Shown: positions 1 through 11,386 of the stretch, piece by piece
Numbering within the stretch: the stretch's first letter is position 1
Layout of the letters: every line of letters starts with the position of its first letter
DNA from: Dictyophora rubrovolvata
Lineage: Eukaryota; Basidiomycota; Agaricomycetes; Phallales; Phallaceae
NCBI GenBank assembly: GCA_029959195.1
Contig: CP114117.1
Span: 2,976,001 to 3,040,000 of the forward strand
Length of the DNA stretch: 64,000 nucleotides
Reading direction: 5' to 3'
Translations under genes and position numbers: made by a program
Notes under the pieces: model-generated
What the model saw: the letters and a program-made list of their open reading frames with translations, nothing else
Database searches by the model: none
What the model was told of the DNA's origin: nothing

Positions 1-125
1 CCTAGTCCGTCAGCAAGGCGAATCGGTTCTTACAGTCAGACGGCTCAATCAGCGCACTTAGGGTTGGCTGTGACTTCGGTTGCACTGTTGTAAAACGTGA
101 AGAATTAAATCAGCAAATCAATCGG

Positions 126-1262
126 CTAAAACATACGTTGTAAACTCTCCTCAGCTGGGCTAGGCTCTGCGTCGACGTCGATCACCTCGACGTCTTTCTG
201 CTGTTTTTTCTTCTTTTTTGTTCTTGGTTTTCTCGTCTTCATAGCTTTACCCGTAAAGGGTACAGATATATCCTCTTGAGACACGCTTTGTGCCGCGTTC
301 GTTTCGACATTTTGGGCTACTGGAGTGCTAACTACCGGCTGTGACTTCCCGGAAGTTGTCAAATCGTCAAACCCTATGCAAGCACACAAGTCGGTATTCA
401 ATCAATTAAAACGAAGAAAAAGTATACCGGTCCAAGGATCCATTCCTTTTCTTTTTTTCTTGAGATCTACGCTGTCGTCTTCTCGCACTTTCCGCTTCCC
501 TTCGCTCTTTGAAGATGAGGTGCTGTCGTCAACAATCATCAATTCGTCATCTGAGGGTCTCTGATCATCGTTGACTGGTCCTTTCTTCCTTTCTTCAATT
601 TTAGCCAGAGCGGCAGGAGTAGGCTCAGCACCTGTAACAGTAGCTTGAGTCGTAGTTTGTGTAGTCGTTGTCTTCGTTTCAGTCATAGCTGCAGCGGCAG
701 ATGTCGACGCCTCTGTCGTATTAAACCGTAGGTGTGTCCCTTGCGCATCCCCCGATACAGCTTCTTTGATGGCGTGCTTTATGAATCGCGTTGCAGCTTC
801 TTGGTCCACCACCAGGGTCCCTTGAGAATAACATTTCAGAACATCTAACACGGCAGTCAACATAAAAACATACTTTTTTCAGGCCTTTCAGTAGTCTTTA
901 TCTTGGAAAAATATTGCACCATTCGCTCCTGAACGTAATAACTCGAATCGGGCACTGCAACGGTAGAAAAACCACCTACCAACTCGGAAGTAACACCATG
1001 CTTCGCAGTATCTGCGTCTCTCAGTCGTAAATATGCTAATTTGAGATTCAAAAGCGTTTAGTGAAGTACAAGGAGGATGTGGAACCGCAGTTGACATACA
1101 AAATACCAGATTGTTCACAACGTAGGGAAGAAGAACTTGTAATTTCGCTTTTTGTAAAACATCTAATTTTGCTTCTGTTTCTGATAAATCCGTTTCAAAA
1201 AGAGGTGCAAGAACATCTTCTAGATCATTCAGTAAGTTTTCAACAGCTGATATACTCTCCAT
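126..1262 (-). CDS. LRP1: Nuclear exosome cofactor, C1D/Lrp1 (Rrp47) family
   Basis: Sas10/C1D-family protein expected to bind the Rrp6 exonuclease and help the nuclear exosome trim rRNA, snRNA and snoRNA precursors. The first exon reads 'LDVLQKAKLQVLLPYVVNNL' (about residues 33-52), typical of C1D. Small exons then give 'YLRLRDADTAKHGV', 'ERMVQYFSKIK' and 'AATRFIKHAI', all C1D-like. The C-terminal half is low-complexity, with a basic stretch (KTRKPRTKKKKKQQK) near the end that suits RNA binding or nuclear import. The start is the ATG at 1260-1262. I infer four introns; the last runs about 375-432 with a clear GT-AG. Family assignment is strong; exact junctions are inferred. Confidence 0.82.
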
Positions 1263-1793
1263 GTTACTCCTGGTCGCACGTCAAGTGCAAAAAGACTTGA
1301 AAGCCTAAGCTAACCAAGATCGAACCGCGTCACGCATCACGCGGCGCACGTAACTTCAAGTCCTGGATGGCCTCTGAATAACCCAAAGGTTTGCTGTGTG
1401 TCTACGACTACACTATTCAAAGCGTCCATATACATACTTGAATAGGTGGATTACTGGCCCAGACAGATTTTCTCGTTCTCGTGTCGCAATGTTCAAAGGC
1501 CCGGGATGTACTCTTTGGTGTCGCTTCCCCCAGCCTCTCTCTACGTATAACGCTTTAACCACCATATCAGGCAACTTCTCTATTTGTAGCTACGGTTTAA
1601 CTAACTTCTTCTGTCCCCTCCTCACCTTGGAGCTAAAAGATTGCAGCCTTTGCCATCTGGTCTCCTAAGCTACTACGGATTCTATCTATACATCTTTCAA
1701 AATCCTTGACCCGACGTTCTCGGAAACTGCCCTACCGTGACTGTTTAGGAAGGAAAAGTCATAGGTTACCTACCTTCCCAGGATGTTGGAACG
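1263..1793. other. Intergenic stretch, no supported gene
   Basis: About 530 bp upstream of the minus-strand C1D gene. A 90-codon open frame (1396-1668) has no recognisable motif and is probably chance. A short GC-rich imperfect inverted segment (CGCGTCACGCATCACGCGGCG, split around 1327-1347) is visible but I cannot assign it a role. The stretch should contain the C1D promoter. Confidence 0.4.
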
Positions 1794-2275
1794 ATGTTGT
1801 CTCAAAGTGAACTTGCGGAGAGGGTAATGCAACGTCTGTATAGAGTGCCGCATCCGGACGATACGGAAGCAGAATGGAGGACCTGGTGTCGTTTCAGAAC
1901 CATCCTCGCTACTTTAACAGAATTGACAGGCTAGAACTCGGTACTCTTCCAGTCATTCGCGCTTTCCGGTCGTATCTGCTACTTCTCACTCGATATTACC
2001 AATATGGCTACCGGAAATGTTGGGTATCTGATGTGATATATGTACTTGAGAGGACGAGTCTAGGCGTCGCCAATTTTCACGGTTATAATCCAAAGAACCA
2101 GCCAAAACTTTCAGCGCCCATTAAAAAACCATGTACTCCGGAGTGCGTTGACACGCTTATAAAGACTTCTTATTCCAAAACTTTAGGGTGGCAATTTTCG
2201 ATGGAGGATCCTCGTTATGACACATTCGATGTTATATCGAAAATTATAGACCGCGTAGTTGCGAACGGATTCTGA
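1794..2275 (+). CDS. Hypothetical protein or gene remnant
   Basis: I do not recognise this. The ATG at 1794 opens a coding-like frame of about 46 codons (starting MLSQSELAERVMQRLYRV) that reaches a stop near 1936. A different frame is open from 1874 to 2275 and ends ...IIDRVVANGF, also with plausible composition. The two could be exons of one small gene, but I found no clean GT-AG pair joining them, so this may equally be a broken gene. No domain, signal peptide or membrane segment is evident. Confidence 0.25.
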
Positions 2276-2278
2276 TTA

Positions 2279-3046
2279 AACAGAACCCCTGGCAGCTGGC
2301 ATTACATTACCCCTGCGGGCCGGTGTGGCATCCCAGCATCTTCCCTTCTTTCAATATCTCCACTTCAAACAGTCTATAAGGATGAATACTCGTGACTGGC
2401 CTAAAATGGTCTTAGTCTGAGCGAGTATCTCGCGAAGTACTCCGACCATCAAGCTGGAAGACCCGGCGGAAACTCATGATGTTCCGAAGTCTCTTGATCA
2501 GTGCTCCCTTTTCCGGGTTTTGTCACGATTTTCAAGTCTAAAAGCTCACTCAGACCGAATACTCCACAACACTAGTCGGCAATTTTTGTGATCAACGACA
2601 GGCTTAAGGGACACACCATGAAAGAAACGGGTCATAAAATGTATATATAGATTACAAAAAGCATAAACGGAGGACTTTCAAAAGGCGTGCATATATGTAT
2701 GTGTACACAACGTTCCACAAATAAAGCAAGAAGCTGGTTTATCCTGTCCAATCCAAATGGTGAGGGAGATGAATAAGAAATGGGAATTATTGGCGTATGG
2801 GGGATAATGCAATCCGTTCATAGTGACAAAGTCAAAATCAAGCAGACAGTACAATAGTCCATTTCCAATCGATACACAATGAACCAAGACATGGTGGACT
2901 GCTGGCGCGAGATCGGATGATATGGAAAGGAAATCCAAGTCTTCCCTTAACATAGTCCGTCGAATAAACCACGAATCGGGAGAAGCCAATGCCGGAGCAC
3001 TAGTAATAGCTCGAAAGCCGACGAGCTCATCGAAAAGGCATACTTA
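2279..3046. other. Intergenic stretch, no supported gene
   Basis: About 770 bp between the hypothetical frame and the 3' end of the PIN-domain gene. A minus-strand open frame of 103 codons (2678-2989) lies just downstream of the PIN gene stop, but it has no ATG-initiated domain and no convincing splice link. I see no repeat or RNA gene here. Confidence 0.35.
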
Positions 3047-4291
3047 TTAGGGATCTAGTTTCTCTCCACGAGCAAGAAGCCTCAAATTCTTGACGGGTTG
3101 TTCATTCACGATTGCGATGGATATCGGCTTTTCCACAAGAGACGGTCTTCTGTCTTTGTCTCTCCTTCCGTCTCGATACTCCCTCTTATCGTGCCCCTGG
3201 TTACGCGGAGGAGTAGCTAAAGGCATAGGTTCGACCAAGAGAAGACCTATCCCAGCCCTTTGAGACCAGATACGAACTAGTGCACCATCAGCACGATCAT
3301 ATCGAATAGTAGAAGCAAGCGCTGGATCCGATGGGCCATTATTCATTACGGCTAGTGTGACTTTCGTATTCTCGTTTCCCAATGGTGGCGATTGTGGTTC
3401 GGTGGTTGCCTTCTCGGGTTCTTTGGCAGAGGACGTAGAATGCGTCTCATTAGACATCGGTGTCACTGGGCGAGAGGGTAACGTATCGGAGGAATAAGGT
3501 GCTGTGTCCGCTAAATGTCCCCCACTCACAGCGTTGCGAATTTCCCACTGAGCGCAGCATATGGTACGACGAAGCCATTCTGGTGGAGATGTAAGGATAC
3601 TCCCGGCGGACTCAGTACCGTTGGATAATTCGAGAGGTTTGAAATTTATATCGTCCCACGGAACAAAGGCGTCGTCTCTTTGAACCCTTATGCGAGGATT
3701 AGAACCGACTTGAGCTTCAAGGAGCCGCGAAGCCGCTCTAGCCTTTTGAGCCAAAGAAGAGCTACCTTTTTTCAAGAAGTCTAGCGTATTGAGTGCTAAT
3801 GAAAATTATTAACTTTGGATAGTAGCGGGGAGATCTAACACTTACCTTCCAAAGGTACCACTAGTATTTCTTGTCGACCCTTTCTGCACCAATCCTTTAT
3901 TCGGTTAAGACAGTGAATCAGAACGCTGGCATCCAGGACCACAACATCGGCTTCTTTCTTTACATCAAGTCCTTCCATGCGAGCCTTGATATCAACGATC
4001 TTGTCTTCCTTGCCATTACGCTCTCTCTTGCGCTCCGGCTGGGGTATGGAAGCATGATGACCACCACCCCTTCGACCTCGTCTACTGGCAGTATGTTCTT
4101 TGTAACCTCTTGAGCCATTTCCATAGTTATCGCTCTGAACGGATTTCTCTAATTGTTCCACTTGATGGCTAAGGAATGCAGCACCTAGTGCTCGGGAAAT
4201 CGCTAGTTTCTGCGTTGAAGCCTGTCAAGATCAAAGAGATGAGTTTAATGTTAACATGGGTCGAGGCAGTCATTACCTTATCATTATGCAT
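3047..4291 (-). CDS. PIN-domain protein (putative RNA-binding nuclease-like)
   Basis: The middle exon carries 'DVVVLDASVLIHCLNRIKDW' followed by 'LVVPLEALNTLDFLKKG', the first acidic strand and following helix of a PIN domain. The next exon continues with 'AQKARAASRLLEAQVGSNPR' and 'RDDAFVPWDDI', supplying further acidic residues. PIN domains are metal-dependent RNA nucleases or inactive relatives. The domain spans roughly residues 90-200 of about 390. The N-terminal part is Arg/Gly-rich and the C-terminal part is disordered, ending RLLARGEKLDP. A tiny first exon (MHNDK, ATG at 4289-4291) is joined by a GTAATG...ACAG intron to the next exon, starting ASTQKLAISRALG. Which RNA pathway it serves cannot be read from the sequence. 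Confidence 0.7.
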
Positions 4292-4447
4292 TTGCGTATG
4301 TCGAGAACAATCAACTTGGGTGTCTTAAGTTGGGGCCCTGGAGTTATAAGCTGTGAAGCGGTCCAAGGGTCACGTAATAAATGCTGTATTCGGAATTGTC
4401 TACGTTTGTCCAAGAAATATTGAATCATATAAGGGCGGCGAGTGTGG

Positions 4448-4519
4448 TCCGATATGGTGTAGTGGCTAACATTATCGCCTCTCACGCGATAGCCCGGGGT
4501 TCGATTCCCCGTGTCGGAA
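4448..4519 (+). tRNA. tRNA-Glu (anticodon CUC), no intron
   Basis: The acceptor stem TCCGATA pairs with TGTCGGA (one G-T pair). The anticodon arm has loop CTCTCAC, anticodon CTC, closed by ATCGC/GCGAT. The T-arm contains the B-box GGTTCGATTCC at 4498-4508. No intron interrupts the anticodon loop. It lies on the opposite strand to the flanking genes, 157 bp beyond the start of the PIN-domain gene. Confidence 0.93.
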
Positions 4520-4523
4520 GGCC

Positions 4524-4532
4524 TTTTTTTTT
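4524..4532 (+). terminator. RNA polymerase III terminator
   Basis: A run of nine T residues begins five bases after the tRNA-Glu 3' end, as expected for Pol III termination. Confidence 0.85.
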
Positions 4533-4747
4533 CTGAGGGGGGGAGAGAAATCGAGATCCTGAGGACAATGACGGAAATCGCACTACCATAGTCCTTGTCC
4601 TAATAGCAGTCTCTCGTCCATTTTGAGACTGACTACATGATTTATGCCTTTAATTAATAGAACCGCTATATTCTACTATGCAATTGTACCAACAAAATCG
4701 ATATACCGTTCTTTGACGGCAGTGAAGAATTCAATCAGACACCGCTT

Positions 4748-5739
<992 letters not shown>

Positions 5740-5800
5740 CGCGGTCTACTAGTCGGAAGATTTAGCATGTCACTTGGTCACGAAAGTATGTTGATGCAAT
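5740..5800. promoter_or_regulatory. Compact bidirectional promoter, BUD32/PFD5
   Basis: Only 61 bp separate the two divergent start codons, so both genes must share this region or use sequence within each other's first exons. I see no clear TATA box. Confidence 0.55.
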
Positions 5801-6412
5801 ATGGCCTCTCAGCAGCCACAACAGGTCAACGTTTCTGACCTCGACCTGCCTCAATTAGTTGAAGTCAAACGACAACTAGACGATGTAGGCAAAAGATTAC
5901 GGCTTATGTCTAGCCTAAATAACCTTTTTGATCAGGAATTATCGCATCTGACCAATTCATTTGCCCAGCTAAGGCAAGCACAAAACAAGTTCAAGACCTG
6001 TGTAGAGAACGTTAAAGAAGTGAAACCCCAGAACAAAGGTGCTTTTGGAGACTAGATAACGAACCAAATTGATCAATCTAAACAGACAAATTAATCCTCG
6101 TGCCTCTGACAAATTCTCTCTATGTGCCAGGGAAACTATCTGACACAGAACATGTAATCATAGACGTTGGGACGGGTTATTATGTCAAAAAGGTATACAT
6201 CGTGTCAATCGTTAGCATCTCATAGGATCGCACTGCTCAAATACATTCTATAGACACAGGCCCAAGCTATAACACATTATCAAGAAAAAGTCAATTACAT
6301 TAAAGGCAACTTAGAAGGACTACAGAGTTCCATAGAGAAGAAGCAAGATAACCTGAATTACCTTGTCAATGTAATGCAAGCGAAAATGGCTGCGTCGCAG
6401 TCTAAATCATAA
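5801..6412 (+). CDS. PFD5: Prefoldin subunit 5 (GIM5)
   Basis: Alpha-class prefoldin subunit of the hexameric chaperone that hands nascent actin and tubulin to TRiC/CCT in the cytosol. Exon 1 gives '[20 protein letters not shown]' and a coiled coil. Exon 2 gives the beta-hairpin region '[20 protein letters not shown]' with '[11 protein letters not shown]'. Exon 3 starts near 6255 and encodes the second coiled coil, ending ...MAASQSKS with the stop at 6410-6412. About 165 residues, the usual length. Two introns, the first from GTGCTT to ACAG and the second starting at GTATAC. Confidence 0.93.
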
Positions 6413-6519
6413 CCATTTCGCAACATGAAAAATGCCAGTCTATATACAAATGACCACAATGCAAGAATAGTGTAAAGTAGGAGTAATAATTGCATCCAGA
6501 TTACATATCATAACAATTA

Positions 6520-6786
6520 TCATCGTTCATTAACATCCTTTTGACGCGACTTCCGAGCATCTTGAATGCTTTTCTTAGCCCGTTCAATAGTGTCCGTCAG
6601 CTTGTCATTTGCGTACGCACTGCCTCTCATGACGAGCTTCTGTACTGACGGCCCAACTGACGTTAAGCCAGAGGAGCCTTGATAATAGTCCATATTAAGT
6701 GTCTTGCCGGAATGGAACACCGCCATATCCAAGTCATCACGTAGTCGTCTGTTTCTAGGTGAATTTGAAGGACTTCTCGACGACAT
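6520..6786 (-). CDS. Small hypothetical protein, 88 aa
   Basis: A single-exon frame with its own ATG (6784-6786). It is Ser/Arg-rich at the N-terminus and ends in a charged helix, KLTDTIERAKKSIQDARKSR. That helix resembles the last residues of the SAC3 protein encoded just upstream (KLRSSIMKAKQSVEDLRAAR). It could be a separate small gene, an alternative last exon of SAC3 or a decayed duplicate of its tail. No known domain. It is convergent with PFD5, with 107 bp between stops. Confidence 0.4.
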   Translation of the reverse strand: MSSRSPSNSPRNRRLRDDLDMAVFHSGKTLNMDYYQGSSGLTSVGPSVQKLVMRGSAYANDKLTDTIERAKKSIQDARKSRQKDVNER

Positions 6787-6894
6787 TCGCGTTAGTGAAC
6801 TAAGACTAAATCGCGTAGGAGTTTCGGGCTCCGTATTTGTGCTATCAGAAAAACAAGTTTCAAAACGGACGTTTCTTTTCAGATATTGACGACC

Positions 6895-9800
6895 CTACAT
6901 TTTTTCGTCATCTGCGCGTGCCGCGCGAAGGTCTTCTACAGACTGTTTGGCTTTCATGATAGAGGACCTTAGCTTTGTCAACGCATCGGGTTTCTTCATC
7001 GGTGGCTCCCCTTTGGTGGTGACTTTACTTACGCCGTCGACATTAGTGTAGGCGTCTGCGTTGACAGTATCAGCAGTATCCCGTTTATGTCGTTTTTCCG
7101 ATGAATTTCTTCTACCATGTTCAGAAAATGGCGTTTTATTTGAGGCAATCACTAACCCATTGAGATGATAATCATCGGGAACGGACCGTTTCCTACAGCT
7201 CTTTCCAGAGGATACCTTTTCATCCATCGCGATAAGTGCAGAACGAATGGCTTCCGAAAACTCCAGGACACTGGGAAGGGGCTCTTGGATGTCGACGTGG
7301 AGGTGAAAATGGGGGGATGTTGACCATTGGAATTTGAAAAGAACGAGATATGCCACGCGGGTAGGCACAAGACGTACGTCAAATTCTAAGGAAAGGTGTC
7401 ATTACAATTATCACATAAAGCACAAGAAACATACTCTTGTTCTGGTCCATCTCTGCTATTAATTCCGCTTTGAAAAGCATCGCTGGCTCTTCAAACGCAA
7501 GCCAGCTGGACTCGATGTATTCAGTGAACGCCTGAAAAGCCGAACTGACACAAACTCAAGTCGTCATCACAGAAAATAACACAGGGAGGACGAACCGGTC
7601 ATCAACTATTGCAGAACCATCGAAGATGGGCCAAGATTCGGAAATCATTTCGATTTTGCATATCTTTGTTACTGCTTCGGCTAATTTTTGAAGCAGGTTA
7701 ATAAAGACTTCAATAATTTGGCCATACAACGGCCAATTAACTTTATTGAAACAACATCAGCATGTGGTCCAAACAGAGAATGAAAAACTTGCATGAGTAT
7801 GGATCATCGACTGAACTTTCCGCTTGACAGCTTCCTAGTGCTTCGGTTAATCTAGCATTCCAGATTTGCAAGAACATCGAAAAAACATCTATAAATACTG
7901 AATCAACAGCCGACACGTAGAGTGACAAGACTGATCATCACCTTCTGGGCTGGCCTTTTTAACAAGTTTACCCGCAGTATCGAAGACAATTTTTTTCAAA
8001 GCGTGCAAAAACTGATCATTTAGATCCCCATTCTCGAAGGCTAATATAACGATGTCCAAAACAATTTGCCGTTTGAGTAAAGTATCGACCTCGGCGGCGA
8101 TGGGGGTTGGCAACAATTCGGAGCCAGTCCATTGTAAAATCAAAACAGAAGGAATATAATGTCGATTGGAAGGAAGACCTGATAACACATGTCGTAAACG
8201 AAAGAGATCTTGCTGGACGACACTAAAGTGCAAGCACGTTTGACATTATTGACTATAGAATCACAAAGAATGTAGACCACTAACCTTTCATCGTCGCCAG
8301 GAGTTAAATCGATAATGATGAGACCCGGTCCGTGGCCATTACCATGGGGAATACATATAACATCATCTTCAGCTGTAGATTGTTGTACGTCGAACTTAAC
8401 ACGCAACCATTCTCTCGTGCTCTTATTTTGTGGGGAAGTACTAAGCCAAACATCCCCTCGGCATCGAGTCCTCTTGACGAATCGTAAAAAAGCTCCTCGG
8501 TCCCATAACTTAAGACGCTCCTGTTCTGCCTGTGATTGGAGATTACGAAGGTACACTTCAAACTTTAACTGGTACTCACTTCTCTAATAGCTGTGAGAAT
8601 CTTTTCGTCGTCCATCCGTTTTTTTCCCTTTGATCGTCGTCGACGCTTAATACCATTCAAATAAGATTCTGGTATCGATAGCTCCGACATGTCCTCCCAC
8701 GATATCAAATCTTCAAGCTCTCTATCCTTCGTAGACTGTATGATCCCACGAGACGAACCTACATTCATCCCCATTTCCAAAATACTCTTCTTGAACGCCC
8801 TTCTCACCTCCCCCCTCTTAATCACAACGCGTTTCCACCTTTCGAAGATGCGGTTCATAAACGTTAAATCGGCCACTCGTGTCCTTTCTTTCCTTTGCTG
8901 CTTCAGCTGTTCCTGATATTCGCGTTCTATCATCTTTCGTTCTTCCTCTTCTTTTTCTTTCCTCTTTCTTTGCTCCTCTCTGCGACGTTCCCTTTCCTTC
9001 TCCTCTTCTAATCGATGCTGTTCCTCCTGTTCTTTCCTCCGGTTCTCCTCTTCAGCGACTTTCCTCTCTTTCTCTCTTCTTTCTTTCATCTGTGCACGTA
9101 GTTCCCGCTTATACTCCTCCGCAAGTTTTCTTTTTTCCTGATCCTTTTGGGCAATTATTTGCTGCTGTTGTTGTTGCCGTTCTTTGTCCAATTCGTCTTG
9201 ACCCGAAGCGACTTCAGCCAAGATGGATTGACCGTTTGACGAATGGACAGCTTGTTTAGAAGGAATCATGGGTGAAATAAAGGCCGAAGTAGGAGGAACA
9301 TAAGTAGGCACAGAATCAAGTTTTTTGAAAGCAAAGGCAGGCGCTATGTTCACTCCAAATGGCGAAGACTTATTACCAGCCTCACGAAACCATCCGGCGG
9401 AGGAGCCCTGTACGAATTGATTCACGGGCGTACCATTTGTTTGTGTATTTGAGACAGGAAAACTTAGAAGAGGGGGATGTGCTGCAGGCGCAGGGGTTGA
9501 AGTCGGTGTCGGAAGTCTAGTCTGCGGGGTAGTCGCGAAGGAAGAAGCGGCGGGTATCGTAGGCATAGCTTGCATAGTACCTTTCCAGGTCACTTGAGCC
9601 TTTTCAAAATCGCCATTGACTAATCGAAGATCGCTCCGTCCTCCACGTTTAGGTTCGACGAGATTTGATGAATGACGTTGCGCAATTTGCGCAGTCGCTG
9701 CAGATCGTCTCATTCATGCGAGGTCGTTTCAGGTAAACTCAAGGACTTACGTTCGAATATACTAAGTCTATTCAAGACTACGCGCTTTTCCCCGATTTCA

Positions 9801-11271
9801 TCATCTGATTCGACTCTTATACCAAACTTCTTTAATACTTCTTCCACTTTGACCTCTTCTCCTGGAGTGTGGGCTGCGTTCGGAGTTGCAAGTCCTAGCA
9901 TCGTACCAACATCTGGAATCGGAATTCCTCGGTGGCGGGTGCTATAAGCCTTCCAAAGGGCATGGATAGCTCCCTTTCGAACACCACCAAAATGATACTC
10001 CAACAAGCACGCAAGTAGATACGAAGTAGCCGGATCCTCAATACGTTTGAAGAATCGAGTAAAGAAGTTTTGTAAAGGTGGAGAAGCGGCTAATGATTTT
10101 GTACGAGACTTATGAGTTGGTCCACTGGCTGGACCCCCTTGTGTATTTGTCGTCGAAACAGCAAAGGATTGGGCATGGGCTCGAAATTCAAGTGCGGATT
10201 GCATTATAGGAGAAAGAAATATATGCTGCGGAAGAGTGTGTAAGCGATGAAGAATTGAGTTGGACCGAATATGAGCCAGTAGATAATATGCTCGAAATTC
10301 GGCTTCATTGGGTGGCTGTGGATCGGTCACCGGTCGGTCGTCATAGAATTGAATGAGTGACTGCAGAGCTGGGGATATCAAGGTGAGAAGGTTAGGTTGA
10401 GAATGACCCAGAAGAAGATAACATACTCTTCATCATCTGCTCAACCTCTAACCAATAATCAAAGCCACGAATTTCTTCTTTTTCCTCTACCGCAACACCT
10501 TCTCCATCACAAAACGCGTGAACGGCCAAAATATGAAATCTTGCAATCCTTTCAAAGCATTCTATAGCAGAAGGCCCTTTGATGTGCTGAATGACGAAAT
10601 CCGTTCGAATTGCTCTTGTTCTATCGCGGATGAACGCATACGTAGCTGCCAGTCCGTGGGTAGGTAATAGGTCTTCAAGAAGATAATCCAAAGTTCTCTA
10701 TGAGATGGGAGGATATTAGGCAATAATATATACGCGAGATGACATATACCTTGAGGATGTGTGGTGGTCGTAGATCGCTCGGTAATGGATCTTCATTACC
10801 AGCCGCTGAACGACGATACTTCTTCACGGCACGAGTATGATCTATTCTCTTAGGATTTGTACCTGGAATCTAATAGAATATAACAAAGACCCTTTTGAAG
10901 TAGTGATCAATATGTGTACTACCTTCTCCCACTCGTCGACATCCTTCTGAAACTCTCTTTCGTGTCGTTCGAATTCGGGACACATGTCAAGACATGTTCC
11001 AACAACAGTTATAGCACCTGTTAAATCTGTTCGATTTTCAGGATCCGCGATGAGTTTGTTCTTGATAGCATGGGTTCGCAGAGAGGGACGAAGAGCTTTG
11101 AGCTAATTTATGGCACGCGGTAAGCAATTTGAATGCACCACGCAAATCGGGGAATTCGCGCACTTCAAGAAACCGATTTCCAGGTAGCGAGCCATCGTCT
11201 CCAAATCTTCCCTCAGGTTCCTTTTGGTTTGCGCGAGCAACAAAACGATGTGGTGTCGGCACGAAGGCCAT
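6895..11271 (-). CDS. SAC3: SAC3/GANP-family nuclear mRNA export factor
   Basis: Scaffold of the TREX-2 complex, which couples transcription to mRNA export at the nuclear pore. After a short N-terminal exon (ATG 11269-11271) comes the hallmark 'CLDMCPEFERHEREFQKDVD' (about residue 72), then 'RAVKKYRRSAAG', 'LPSDLRPP', 'TLDYLLEDLLP' and 'RDRTRAIRTDFVIQH', and later 'PNEAEFRAYYLL'. This is a full SAC3/GANP domain to about residue 350. The middle (9710-8900) is Pro/Ser/Thr-rich, then a long Glu/Arg coiled coil (about 9200-8860) runs into the C-terminal region. Later exons continue in frame and end ...RAARADDEKM at 6895. I infer ten or more introns; the one at about 9700 (GTAAGT...GCAG) removes an apparent frame change. 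About 1,250 residues. Confidence 0.88.
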
Positions 11272-11386
11272 CGTTGCCAAATGTGACCGTCTCGTTACGG
11301 TCCAAGACGGACTTACTTACGTAAGGCGCAGTAGAACGTCTCAAGTCAAATTGTCTCCTCTGCTCCTTTCTATATACAAACTCATT
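11272..11386. promoter_or_regulatory. Compact bidirectional promoter, SAC3/epsin
   Basis: 115 bp between divergent start codons. A pyrimidine-rich stretch precedes the epsin ATG (TCTCCTCTGCTCCTTTC, 11354-11370), which resembles common fungal transcription-start surroundings. Confidence 0.5.

Noticed and set aside
1396-1668. Plus-strand frame of 90 codons between the C1D gene and 1794
   Set aside because: No domain, no splice partner and no coding-like pattern; taken as chance.
8879-9259. Plus-strand open frame of 126 codons within SAC3
   Set aside because: It is the complement of the Glu/Arg coiled coil, giving a Ser/Phe/Leu-rich shadow with no domain.
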